DNA of 64,000 bases from Rhynchospora pubera (lineage: Eukaryota > Streptophyta > Magnoliopsida > Poales > Cyperaceae), in NCBI GenBank assembly GCA_028095005.1, contig CM051460.1, forward strand, positions 73,425,676 to 73,489,675. The letters run 5' to 3'. Shown one piece after another: positions 35,793-48,500 of the stretch. Numbering within the stretch: position 1 is the stretch's first letter; the number at the start of each line of letters is the position of its first letter. The notes under the pieces were generated by a model. That model was not told the origin of the DNA. It ran no database searches and was given only the letters and a program-made list of their open reading frames with translations. The translations under genes and the position numbers were made by a program.

Positions 35793-38264
35793 TCATTTTC
35801 TTGCAATGGAACAGGATTTTTGCATGTCGTCTTGTGATGATCGTACTGATTGCAACGGATAAGTGAGTCTCTTCTTTTTGTGTTCATCTGAGGACTTAAT
35901 ACGATTTTTTCGTGGCCTTCCTGTTGGATGTTTTAGTGTTGGTGGGAGCATCTTGTAACCTAAATCAACTTTCATCCATTCATTTCTACTTGGCATTGGA
36001 GCTACATAAACTGCATATGCCATCTTAAAATGATCAACCGTAAAGTATGAATGTACATAATTTTCCCATTTAGGAGTCCTTAGCGATGCTATGAAAGCCG
36101 CAGCATGTAGACTAGGAATGCCTCTTACTTGCCATGCTCTACAACTACACTCATGCTCATCTAAATTAACCGTCCATCTTCGTCCGTTCTTTTGTACTTC
36201 AGCACATGAATTTTCACTTCTATGCGCATCATACAAATGCAAGCTCTAAAAGGACAAAGAAAAAACAATATTTTAAGCATATGAACTTTCTGTCATTAAA
36301 ATCCAAAGGACTAATTCCTTATTTTTGTTACAGTGGATTGCATAGCTATTTCAAATTTCTATGTGATACATTCAGGACATGACCTTTTGACAGTATTCGC
36401 ATATTTGACAAATTTCATCATCTAATTCACTAACAGAAAAGTTTAGTATGAGAATAAAAATATTTAAAAATAAATAAAGCAAATTATGGTAAGAGAAATG
36501 TGCTTCATCTTTATTTACCCGAGAAATGCGGTTTAGGTCATCAGCCACCTTCGGTACTAATGGGCCTTTCCATTTGTTCGATGTTCTTCTCCTGTTGTCA
36601 AACTTCACCATGATCTTCCTTCTTATTGAATCAATCAAATCTATGACCGGCTTATGCCGCTCTTCAGATATCCATGCATTGAATGTTTATGCAATATTAT
36701 TGGTGAGACAATCACATTTTGATCTTGTTCCAAATTTGCTTCTGGTCCATATGTTTTTGTGCTCACTGTTAAGATATTGGATGCCTGTAGGACATTGTAT
36801 CTTCATTTCATTCATTAGAGCATTAAAACATGTTGGTGAGTATGTTCTAGCAGCATCCCAAAGTCCAAACTTAAAAAGATCCCCATGGAAATGCTTCTTG
36901 AAGTTGCTAAAGAGATGTCTTATACACTCCCTATGCTCGGCTAACGGGTTAACTTTTGCAAGTGCATTTTGCAATATTTTTGCATGTCAGATGATGTGAC
37001 AAGACCTTCCGGCATCTCTATTGCTTTGTATAAAGCTCTTAGAAACCATTCCCATGAATTTTCAGTTTCGCCCTCCATAACGGAAAAAGCAACTAGAAAT
37101 ATAAAGTTATTCCCATCGATACTAGTGGCTGTAGCAACTACTCCTTTCCACTTACCTTTCATGTGACATGCATCTAAAGCAATGTAAGGCCTATATGAAA
37201 TCCAACTATGCAAGCACCAAGAGCAACAAAAAAATCGTTGAAAATGACGGTTTCCTTCTACAAATTCTATTCCAAATTCTACAATACTTTCATGATTTCT
37301 TTTCACTATCTCCTCCTTCAAAGCTCCTATTTGGACAAAAGAATCATGCCATTTGCCATATATCTCCTGCATTGCTAACTCTTTTCCTTCACAAACCCTA
37401 TGGTATGGTACTGAAATACCATACTTCTCCTTAAGTTTTTCTTTTAAGTCATGTGCTGATACATCAACCTTTTTTTCAGATCATCAATAATTCGATCAGC
37501 TACCCATCCCTGTGTGGTACGTTTGTTTTGAAATAAATTTACTCCAGGACAATAATGATTTGGTTGCATAGTCTTCACAACAAAAGTTATGCCATCTTCT
37601 GCAACCGATGCATGGATCCTCCAAGAACAATTAAGATTTGCGCATCTTGCCGTCACTCGTGCTTGCTCACTTTTTATCAACTTATACTCAAAATTTTTCA
37701 GCACTGCATAGTGATCGAGAGCTCTCTTGAAAGCTGTGACATGAGGAAACTTGGCATCTACCATCATTTTAGGGTCATCTTTGTCATATGAGTAAAACTC
37801 ACCTTCATATTCAATATCAGTTTAATTTTCATCTCCATCATCTAGGTCACTATGAAGACTGTGATAGCTATCTTCACTATGACAATAATCTGACCTTCTT
37901 CATAATTTTCAACATCTGCATTATGAAACTCCAAATCTTCAGCCAATGTTGTTTCATCCTGACTACCTCCATCCAACAACTCCTTAGACACATATATCAC
38001 TGCCTCTTTCTTCTCTTTATACATTGTAACCATCAAATTGTAACTCTCATTATCCTCAATTTGAACAAATGATTGAATACCAGCACGCTCATCCAAACAA
38101 TACATTAATAGATTAAATTCCTCATCATCCAAATGGTATATACCAGTAACCTCCTCTAGCAACTCATTAAAATTATAGCTTTCTTGGTCCAAATAAATGG
38201 TCTTGTCTTCCAAAACAATATTTTCTTCTTGTCCCATTATTGATTGGTCTGAACAATCCATCAT
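35793..38264 (-). pseudogene. MULE-3 transposase, near full length but frame-broken
   Basis: In order on the minus strand: an acidic N-terminal region (37842-38264); a MuDR zinc module with FPHVTAFKRALDHYAV, CANLNCSWRIHAS and NHYCPG (37444-37767); a helical region with the catalytic start YIALDACHMKGKWKG and NSWEWFLRALYKAIE (36941-37372); AEHRECIRHLFSNFKKHF (36687-36974); IRRKIMVKFDNRR; and the SWIM zinc finger CSCRAWQVRGIPSLHAAAFI (about 36090-36160). A GRPRKNRIKS tail follows, then a damaged zinc knuckle CNQYDHHKTTC in another frame near 35840. Frame breaks lie in the A-run near 37475, near 36975 and near 35860. Introns separate some parts. An extra upstream exon with ATG at 38568 and donor at 38429 may belong to it. 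I did not find its inverted repeats. Confidence 0.85.
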
Positions 38265-38428
38265 ATTTCATTTTTAACTTGAAGCGGGATTTATTTATGC
38301 TGAAAAAAAGAATGAAATAGCTATAATAAGTAATCAGAAACTAATATCGATGGACTACTACTGATATTTTTGTGACAGTAACGCTAAAAAAATAATGGAG
38401 ATGTGAATTCACGTTCTAAATGGTTTAC

Positions 38429-38568
38429 CTTGAGCTTTCTTGAATTTTCTCTGTTGCATTTCTTTTGGCTTTCGATTTTTCACGAGGCAATGGAACTTCA
38501 GTTTGAGAATCACACTCTTCAATAATTAGTGATGAGAAATAGTCCTCATGTGGTTCTGACCTCTCCAT
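38429..38568 (-). CDS. Small N-terminal exon upstream of the MULE-3 transposase
   Basis: ATG at 38568 opens MERSEPHEDYFSSLIIEECD, and a basic KSKAKRNATEK stretch follows, ending at a good donor (AG|GTAAAC). 46 codons and two bases. It has no partner in my reading other than the transposase downstream, and a direct join to the 38264 frame meets a stop, so the splice is unresolved. Confidence 0.35.
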
Positions 38569-38918
38569 GGTCCTACACAATTTAGGAGTTACTAAAAAAA
38601 TTGTGCGCTATTACAAAAACAGATTTTTATCAGTAAAAAGATAAATCAAATCCAATTGTAAATTGATATAAAATCAATGTTTGACAAAGTAGGTACCTCT
38701 AATTTATGTGTCTCTTGCAAATTGAATTTACTTAATTCAAATTAAAATATTAGTAACAAAAAATGAAAGTAGTACCTATAGCAATCAGCGATGGGATCAA
38801 AACCAGAAGAGATTTACTTCTTGGGCACCTGCTGAAGGGATAGGTTTGAAGCGTTTTCCAGCGATTTTTAAGAGAAATATTTTTTTTCCTTTTACGATAG
38901 AATAAGAAGGAGATAATA

Positions 38919-39074
38919 CTAATGGGTGCGTTTGGATATAGGAAGAAGGAAGAAGAAGAAAGAAGAAAAAAAAAGAATTATAAACAATTCAAATTCTTCA
39001 CAAAATTACACACTTCTCAATATTTCTTTCCACTTCTTTCCTTCTTCCCACGCCTATCCAAACGGAGCCATTAG
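38919..39074. mobile_element. 156-bp MITE
   Basis: 20-bp inverted repeats CTAATGGGTGCGTTTGGATA and TATCCAAACGGAGCCATTAG with two mismatches around a purine-to-pyrimidine switch interior. No coding capacity. No clear target duplication. Confidence 0.75.
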
Positions 39075-39311
39075 GAAGGAGAAGGAATACTCGATATCGC
39101 ATATTTATTTCTCATTTTATATTTTACACGGAGAAAATAGCGGAAAGCTCAATCGTCAGGGACTAAGGGCATTTTTGTCCAGAATTTATAAAAACGAGTT
39201 TTCAAAATAAAAAAATCGCTGCAGTAAATGAAAAGGGCAAATATCTATGCTACAAGGAATATAGGGTATATTTCTAAATTTAAGATATTACAATTGGCTA
39301 TGATGAGAAGG

Positions 39312-39321
39312 ATATATATAA
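39312..39321 (+). promoter_or_regulatory. TATA box of the DUF6598-like gene
   Basis: TATATATAAA, 190 bases before the proposed ATG, with no other gene on this strand nearby. Confidence 0.55.
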
Positions 39322-39511
39322 ACTGAAGGACACAGAAAGATTCGGGTCGGGATGTAAATCTCCCACCGAAATAGATTCCATAAAAGCACGAACACCACCT
39401 AGATAATTCTACGACGCTCCCTGTTCTCGTTGCGGCGTCCGGCGATCTACAGAGCTGTCTGTTTGTGTTTGGGGAGATATCTCGTCTTGCATCGATCTCT
39501 CTCATAGTCTC

Positions 39512-42500
39512 ATGGGCAGGAAAAGGAAGAATACGGGACGTCGTTTCCCTTTCCCTCCCCCTCTCCCTCCCCCTTTCCCTGTTCAATCCGCCATGCGTCG
39601 CAGCGGTGACAGGGCGGAAGCAGGAGAAGCGCGCAGCCCATCCCAGGTCAAAATCAAATTCCTATTCAATTATTCATCTATCTATCTATCTATCCCAGCT
39701 GGGCAGCTGGCTATAGAAATTAGTTAGATATAAAATGCCACCCATTCATAGATATGGTACCGGGTCTGCCTGAAACTTGTTAGGAAGTGTGTAATTTTCG
39801 ATTTTTATGCTAATTACAAGTTAATTAAGCCATCGAAACAACACACACAACGAATCGTGCACAAAAGCCAAGTTAACACAAAGAGATAGGTGGAGAAATC
39901 TATACCTCCCGCGAAATCGCATTCGCGGGGCTCGATCCTACGGCATGGGAATCGATGGGGTGCTCTCCTTCGCCTCCTCCATGGCGCCCTCGAGTCCACC
40001 AAGGAATTTGGCCATGTCCCAATTCTTGTGCTAGCAAGAGAAAGGAGATAGCTAATCCTTTTCACCATTCTTCAAGTAATTCTAGCAATTAACCTTTTGG
40101 AATAGCTATTCTCAACACATGAGACCTATGGGAATGCAAGAGAGAGAGAGACCACCATGGGAGAATCAAAATTCTGCCCATGGATGGTGGTGGCGGCTAG
40201 GGAGAAGAAGGGAGGCAAAGTGAGAAGGTTAGGTTTTGCTTCTTCAAGTGGTCCTTATATAAACCACTCTCCACCAACCTTTGCTTGACCTTTTTACCCC
40301 TCTATGGCCGGCCATATACATGGGCCTTATGGGCCATGTGTTAGGTTTGTTCAATCTCTCTTAGTCCATATTAAATCAATTATTTAATAGGCCTTTCAAG
40401 TTGCATTCAATTTAGGCTCAAATAGACTATTAAATTAAAAGCCTATACTTTAATTTAATTCACTTAATTAAATTAAAGTGTGATGAATAAAATTAATTAT
40501 CAATATGTTGATAATCAATTTAGGATTAGCATGTACATTAATTTATTTCTATATGATCCATTTGACTTAATTAATTATAACGGTCCATAACGTTATTTGA
40601 TTAATTAATCAACTTATCATATTTTGCAATACTCACTATTGCAAATAAATAAATAATGCACGTATGGTCAAAGTCCTATTTGTGTGACCCTTTGAGGATT
40701 TATGCTACGTTGGACATGGAGTTAAATCGCTATTTAATTCCAATAATCATAAGTGGTATCTAGCAACACGTTATGATTCCCAATTCGCATAAATAGTGTA
40801 CTACTACAGTATTTAAATCCTGCATAAGAGAATAAATGTATTTTCCTATTTTGATTCTTATGTCACACGATATCATCGTATAATCCAAGATAGGAATGTG
40901 TCATTCTTGCAGATTATACGTTTCTTGATCTAGAGATAATTGTATAAAGTTGCATGCAAACAATCTATCTCCATCAAGGGGCCCAAACAGATATCGTCAC
41001 TCACTAAGTGAATTAATGAGGGACATACGGTTTTCTTGATGATTAGCTTTTCCCCGCACAATTCAAGAGAACATAAATAAAGTTCGTATAGCAGCCCTTA
41101 TCGGGAATCAGCGGTAGACGCTATTTATTGAACCTATCCTCATGTGGAAAAGATAAACATCTCAAAGTTAGAACCAAAATCATTACGAAATAAACAATGA
41201 CACATAACACAATCCATATGTTTATTTCGATGGGTCAAGTCCTGTGCTATGTTCCATAACATACACATATGCAATTAAGTTGGTAACTCTTTACCTATGA
41301 TTTGTAGAACTTAATCATCACTTAACTTGCATACTAATCTTATAAGATAATTAATGTTCCTTGTTAATTATCAAGATTATGGACCGTTTAGATTTATTAT
41401 TGTCATTCTAAAGAATGATCCACAGAGATCTACAATTCAGATCCTCAACCTGAATAATCTGTCAATAATAAACCTAGGAACAAATGATAAATTATCATCC
41501 AAAACATAAACTAATAATTAAGTCATTAAATTATTGACTTCAAGGACATAACTCCAACAATCTCCCACTTGGCCTAGAGTCAATCAGTAGTGACTTCTAG
41601 CCAACGAAGAGTTGAGAACAATGTCATATATCTACATATATACATGTCTCGGACCTCAAAAGAAATATTACGCTTAAAGCTAATTACTCATACGTCCATC
41701 ACGTATGGATGCATAACTGCATCTTGTATACTGCTCAAGGTAGAGGTCATGCTAGAGTGTTCGCTGTGTTCGCGAACCTATCCAAAATTTTGTTTGACCC
41801 TATATATATATACTACTATATATATGTTCTTGATCATCATCATATGATATCAAGTGATATTGTTATAGATCATATTTGAATCTCCAATGTAACATTGGGT
41901 TCTTTAGGAGTAAGTTGTGGTTCGAGATGCATAGAACCATAATAACTCGACTAAGAACTCGATCCAAAATAAACTTCTTTTATTGCTTCACAAGTTGCTA
42001 TGTATTTTACTTTGGCGACGGAAACGGTTGTAATATTCCATTTAGAACACTTTCTAAACTTACAACACCACCTTCTAAGCAAAATATGTAGCTTAATCGT
42101 GATTATATCAATCCTTTGAAAAACTTTTATCAGTGTAACAATTTACACGAGATTTCTTTCATCTTAAGAGATGAAACATTGTATCACTTTTTCTCATAAG
42201 GTACTCGAGGATATCCTTGACTATCATCCAAATGTGTCTCTCTTGTATCCATTTGACAACTGTTTGTCACATCCTTTGGATACTACACATTGGGGCATAT
42301 GCATAAATATGGTGTACAAAATGAAACTCATAATGAAAGAATGCTTGAACTATTTCATGCACCTTTTGAATTGAGTTGTAATAGACCGAGTTAAACACTC
42401 AAGTCATGCCATGTGACGTACAGTTAGACATCCTTTCTTGGAGTATAACTTTCGTGTTTCTAGAACATTTCGTCAATATATGCATATTTGCTCAAACCTA

Positions 42501-45500
42501 ACATCCATCATAATCTATCTTCATAGATTTGTTTCCTAGGATTAGGTGATTTCGCCCAAGTTCTCATTTGAGAAAGCATTCTCCAAAGAGATCTCGACAA
42601 TATTCATTTTCTTAATGTTATTCCCAATTAATGAATTGTTATCTTGAACAATACAAGTAATTCAATTATGCTCCCACTGAATATCTTGTTTATACAAGAT
42701 ACTTTTGACGAAGTTCAACTCCTTGACTTCATTGTCAAATCTTTTATTCCAATCTCCACAACACTTGCTTTAATCCATTAATGGATCCTTGAAGCATGCG
42801 TGTGTTTTTAGCAATATAAAACCTCGATTTGTGTCAAATGCACAACATCATCCTTCATTCATACGAAGAAGGCGGTTTTATGTGTTTTTCCATATATCGA
42901 CATATATGAAATACAACTATTGCTAGAATGATCTTTATTGACTTATACATAGCCACAAGCAAGAAGTTGTGCTTTGTACGTAGTCAACTAGCCATCGACT
43001 TAGACATAGCTACAAGCGAGAAGCCGCGCTTTGTACATAGTCGATTTGTTATCCATGTCGATCTTTCCTTTTGAAGATCTAAACGTTCTTGATGGATTGC
43101 TCCTTCATGAACATCAACCAAGGTCTATACCTTGTTGTTATACATGGATTTTATCTAAAGATCATATGAATTCGAACCATATATGTGGAATCGGATCGTT
43201 CCATCGTTTCTTTGTTTATCAGCGGATTCTCATATGCTAAGTACGAGAATGTTGTGACAACCCATGCACCAAAACGGCTTAGGAAATCATCTCTCGTTGA
43301 TCTTTTGTAGGATTGGTACTTGAGGTTCATGAACTTCTTCCACAACGATTTGTTGAATGAGTTCTTGACTCCTCATATATTCTATGAGTTTCTCGAATCA
43401 TCATCAACTCGTGAGATGGTTGAGTCCTCATTGGAAGGAGCGTACTATTAAACTTCTTTCAAAACAACTTGTGAATGAAGTTTCGCTCAACTCCCACTAA
43501 GTACCGTGTATGGAGTGACAAATTTTCCATAAGAGTACTTCTTGTATTGACGCATAAACTATTTTAATGCTCACTTTACTCCCACTACTTCTTCTTGAGA
43601 ATTTCAATTCATCAAGATAACATTATGATTAGCAACAACTACTTTGTTCTTATCATATTCGTGGAAGTAGTGCCTTTTAATATAAAGCATCCTACAAATG
43701 TATAGTGTCTTATTTGGTTTAAGCTTACAAGTCAACAATACTTGAAATAAGCTTCTCAACACCAAATCTTAAGAAGCATTATACTTAGAGATCAAAATCT
43801 CGTAAGATATCTTCTTCAATAGACTTCGATGGAACACCATTCAGTGTAAACAATATTGTCCTCAAACATAATTCCCTAATACGAGTTGAATAAGTCAATT
43901 TGATTTATTACCGATCGAACTATACAAAATATTGTTCGATACCTCCATTCTTGGACATATTATTCCTCATGGAGCGAGTTATGAAACTTCTTTCATACTC
44001 TTTAGATAATATTTCAAATCATATGACTTAACTACTTATTTTCCACGATTAATTGTAAGACTTCCATTTTTCTTGAACGGTCTTTTAAACTTCACTCTTG
44101 AACTCCTTTGAACTAGTCAAAAAGTTCATACTTATACCTTATCAAATAGATATGTTAATATCTACAATGATCGTTGGTTAAGTAGTAAAGTATCAATAAC
44201 CTTTCATGGCACAAGTACTTATTGGTCTTTATACATCGATATGTAAAAGTCCTAATCAAGACACTTGTCCTTAAACCTTCGTAGGTTAAAGGCGCTTTTG
44301 TCATTTAACAAACAAGATTCGCATATCAATCGATTTGAAATCGAATTGAATTACGAGCTCTACGTTACGAAGACTCTCGTAATGCGATTCTCGTTTATGT
44401 ATGTGACTAAGCGGTTATATATAACATTAAAGTCAAATACTTTATGTCAAGTCTTACGCATCCTATTTGTCATTCAAAACTTACTTATCTATTTCAAGCA
44501 AATTCAATCAAGATGCATGAAATCATATAAACAAATCTAGAATAAAAGAACTTGTCTTTTATTAAACATAATCATCCATTTCATCGAATATGAAGTGGAG
44601 ATGTTTTGAGAAGTTAGGATTAAGGTATGCAACCTTCAATTCCTAAACAAACTCTTAATAAAGATAACTCTACGTATTCAATGGTAATGACTTAGACGAA
44701 CAAGTCATTGCCTATACGGAGTTTACTTTACATCTCTCGAACATTCTCTTAATCTTCATTGCTAACACATTTCGTCAAATGCGAGCATATGAACTAGTAT
44801 CAAGTTACTAGTGTAAATTAGAGATAGTGAGATAATTTGAACGACAAATACACTTTAGGATTAAAGCATTACAATTATGGTATTTCGGACAACCTTTCAA
44901 AATGCCTCCAATAAACGGCAAATGAAACATCTCATGTGATACATAATCACAATCAAGAGTCTCGAAATTTCAACTCATGCCTTGGCGAAGTATTTCTTGA
45001 ATACTAAACCAATTACCTTTTTGCATCAACAAGTGTGCGAAGAAGGTAACATTATATCCTTTATAATTTCAAAGAGATCGTATGACAATATCAATAATCC
45101 TTGATATCGGAGATCAATATCTCTAGTTATCAATTAGCTACTTAAATCTTTCGATTTGTAAGCCAATGAAACGTTCATGTATAAAAGAAGAATCTCTTTG
45201 TCAACTCATACTCTTTATACTCGATCATAAATGATGGAGTCAATATCTACTTTCTCCAAGAACGCTTTCTTGAGTAAGTGGATGAGAGCGTACGAGTTAA
45301 ATCTAGTCCATATGAATTCTCTAATTCAAAGGTCTTAGAACTTTCAAATGAGGATATTAGCCACACGCTTTATTGAATAACTTTTCGCCAAAAGTCAATC
45401 AATCATCGCGTTGCTACGTTCGGGTAGTTTGAGAAAAGTTTTGGGAATTGACATACTCAAGTTTCTCTTCGCTAAGATCGTATCTTAGGAATCGGTATTA

Positions 45501-48500
45501 CTTCTTTAAGTGAATAATTTTAGAAACGAGTTTGTTCATTTTCAAAGATTGATCGCAACAAAATTAACAATTTTAACATCTATAACAAAATCAATTTAAG
45601 GTCAATTAGTTTATGCAATTGTTTTATTTATAACAAATAAAACTCCCACTACATTCATTTAATGTCCCAAATGTAGTTGGTTTTTCCAAGATCCCGGTTT
45701 TCATCAAGTAGAGCCTGCTATGGCACGTCACCCTACTAAATTAGACAAGGTAGGTTCTCCAACCAATCATATCGTTCCATATGATTCTTGGTTTGTGAAT
45801 ATCTAAGTATATTTACAAACTTCGCCCCGATGTCCAAACTCTAGTTGGGTCCATCGAAAAGTAACCTCTCACTATTTGCTCCTTGCAAATCTTAGCTATT
45901 TGCACCCCGACTACCGAATTGGCAATCATGACGTCCGCTTGGGCGGACCGCGCCATGAGTGACAATCGGCGTGAAGGGGATAGAGAGAAGGAGGGCGATT
46001 TCACTTAATCGAGTTTTAGTTGGGACTATCAATCATATGACACTTGTTTGGTGGTCGTGTAAGCATACACTCATACCTAGCCTATGACAATTCATAGCAA
46101 TCACAAGCAATCACATATAAGCATCTCATAGTTGTGGGTTTGTATGGCTCCCGCTTGCATTAGTTTCGCCACATCGTCCATGGAGCAAAACTAATCTAAT
46201 CCTTGTCCCTCCCACTAAATTCTATAAGGATCTAAATCCTATATAAAATAAAGGTACAAAATACATGTGAAAACATCCTATTCCCATCCTAACCTTAGGG
46301 GCATGCAAGCCTCACAAGTTACATCAAAAATTAATCAACAAATTAATTAATTAATGGCACCAAAGGCCGCATTACAAACATTCACACATGCATTCAAATA
46401 CAACCACAAGGCATTGAGTCTTGAGCCATACTAAACCCACTATCCACCTACAAAACAAAGTTAGCACATACAACCACTTTGTTTCCAATTAACGATTTTC
46501 AAGCATCTTTGCGATTTGTTTGCCATAAGTAAATTCCGTGTACAAATTCTCAATTTTAAACAACAAAACTTGTTTAAATTCATTTAGAAAGTTCTTTCAA
46601 CATCCCATAACTGAAAGGAGATCAAACAAGGAGTTTTCTAATTGTTTTCAACTAATTTGAATACTTAGAAAAACAGTAATTTATTAAAAAACGTAACTAA
46701 TGGAATCCAATAAAAACAAAGGTTTTAGGTCTCCAAAAATTCTCAAATAAATTACTTAAGCTCCTTATCATAATTGTGATTACCAGTAAAAATTTCAAGA
46801 AGAGTTCTTAAACCATCTGGGAGAATCAAAAATGACAAATCTCTTACAAGTGCACGAAACACCGTTATGAGATTTTCAGCTTATCCTCTCAACCATTTGG
46901 TCTGTAAGACCACATTCTATCCAGTTTTTATATATACAATATACACATAAAAACTAGTTTAGACTATAGGCTAGCTATCCATGAAAAGAAAACCACTGAG
47001 TTCAGTTCACAAAGTTCGAGTTACATACTAAACAATCAACAAATTCTGTACTGGAATATACTGTCGATCGAAATGTTCTAACCTAGTTAAAGGTCCAAAT
47101 TTCCACGAAAAATTATGAAATTAATTTTCCTGGAATCCTAACTCAAAATAGAACAACTCCATTTAAACATAATTTTTAAAGGAGTTCTCAGTTGGTACAG
47201 TTTATTAGAATAATCGATTTGCTCTACAAACTGGATCTGACGAGATCTTCCTTTTCATACTTGAAAACCCACAAATTAATCCAAGTCATGCAACAATTTA
47301 TACATGCTCAGAAAGAGCTTCAAGTCCTCTTTAAAGCTAGCCATAGAAAACTGGTACTTATATTCAAAATATAAATCTTTCAAGCCATTCAAACAGGACA
47401 GTACGAGCAGAAACTGGTTCTGCGCACTGTCGCCATTTTATTCACAGTAAATCCATACTAATTCAGAAAAATGTGAATCTAACGCCAAAAGAATCACAAT
47501 CCACAGATCTACAACTTTCATGTAGATGGCAAAAACTTCCAGAGAACGTATCAAAGCGGAAAATGCGAAACAACACAGAAAATACCATTTCCAGACAGCA
47601 AACAAACGCATCATCTCTACTAATCCGTTAATTAGCCAATTTCTCTTAATTAAGTGTCAAAATAGCTTAAGTACGACCATGTGCTCTGATACCACTGTTA
47701 GGAAGTGTGTAATTTTCGATTTTTATGCTAATTACAAGTTAATTAAGCCATCGAAACAACACACACAACGAATCGTGCACAAAAGCCAAGTTAACACAAA
47801 GAGATAGGTGGAGAAATCTATACCTCCCGCGAAATCGCATTCGCGGGGCTCGATCCTACGGCATGGGAATCGATGGGGTGCTCTCCTTCGCCTCCTCCAT
47901 GGCGCCCTCGAGTCCACCAAGGAATTTGGCCATGTCCCAATTCTTGTGCTAGCAAGAGAAAGGAGATAGCTAATCCTTTTCACCATTCTTCAAGTAATTC
48001 TAGCAATTAACCTTTTGGAATAGCTATTCTCAACACATGAGACCTATGGGAATGCAAGAGAGAGAGAGACCACCATGGGAGAATCAAAATTCTGCCCATG
48101 GATGGTGGTGGCGGTTAGGGAGAAGAAGGGAGGCAAAGTGAGAAGGTTAGGTTTTGCTTCTTCAAGTGGTCCTTATATAGACCACTCTCCACCAACCTTT
48201 GCTTGACCTTTTTACCCCTCTATGGCCGGCCATATACATGGGCCTTATGGGCCATGTGTTAGGTTTGTTCAATCTCTCTTAGTCCATATTAAATCAATTA
48301 TTTAATAGGCCTTTCAAGTTGCATTCAATTTAGGCTCAAATAGACTATTAAATTAAAAGCCTATACTTTAATTTAATTCACTTAATTAAATTAAAGTGTG
48401 ATGAATAAAATTAATTATCAATATGTTGATAATCAATTTAGGATTAGCATGTACATTAATTTATTTCTATATGATCCATTTGACTTAATTAATTATAACG

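Noticed and set aside
39814..40068. 84-codon minus-strand frame in both LTRs of element B (also 47732-47986)
   Set aside because: Identical because the LTRs are nearly identical; not kept in element A; composition unremarkable.
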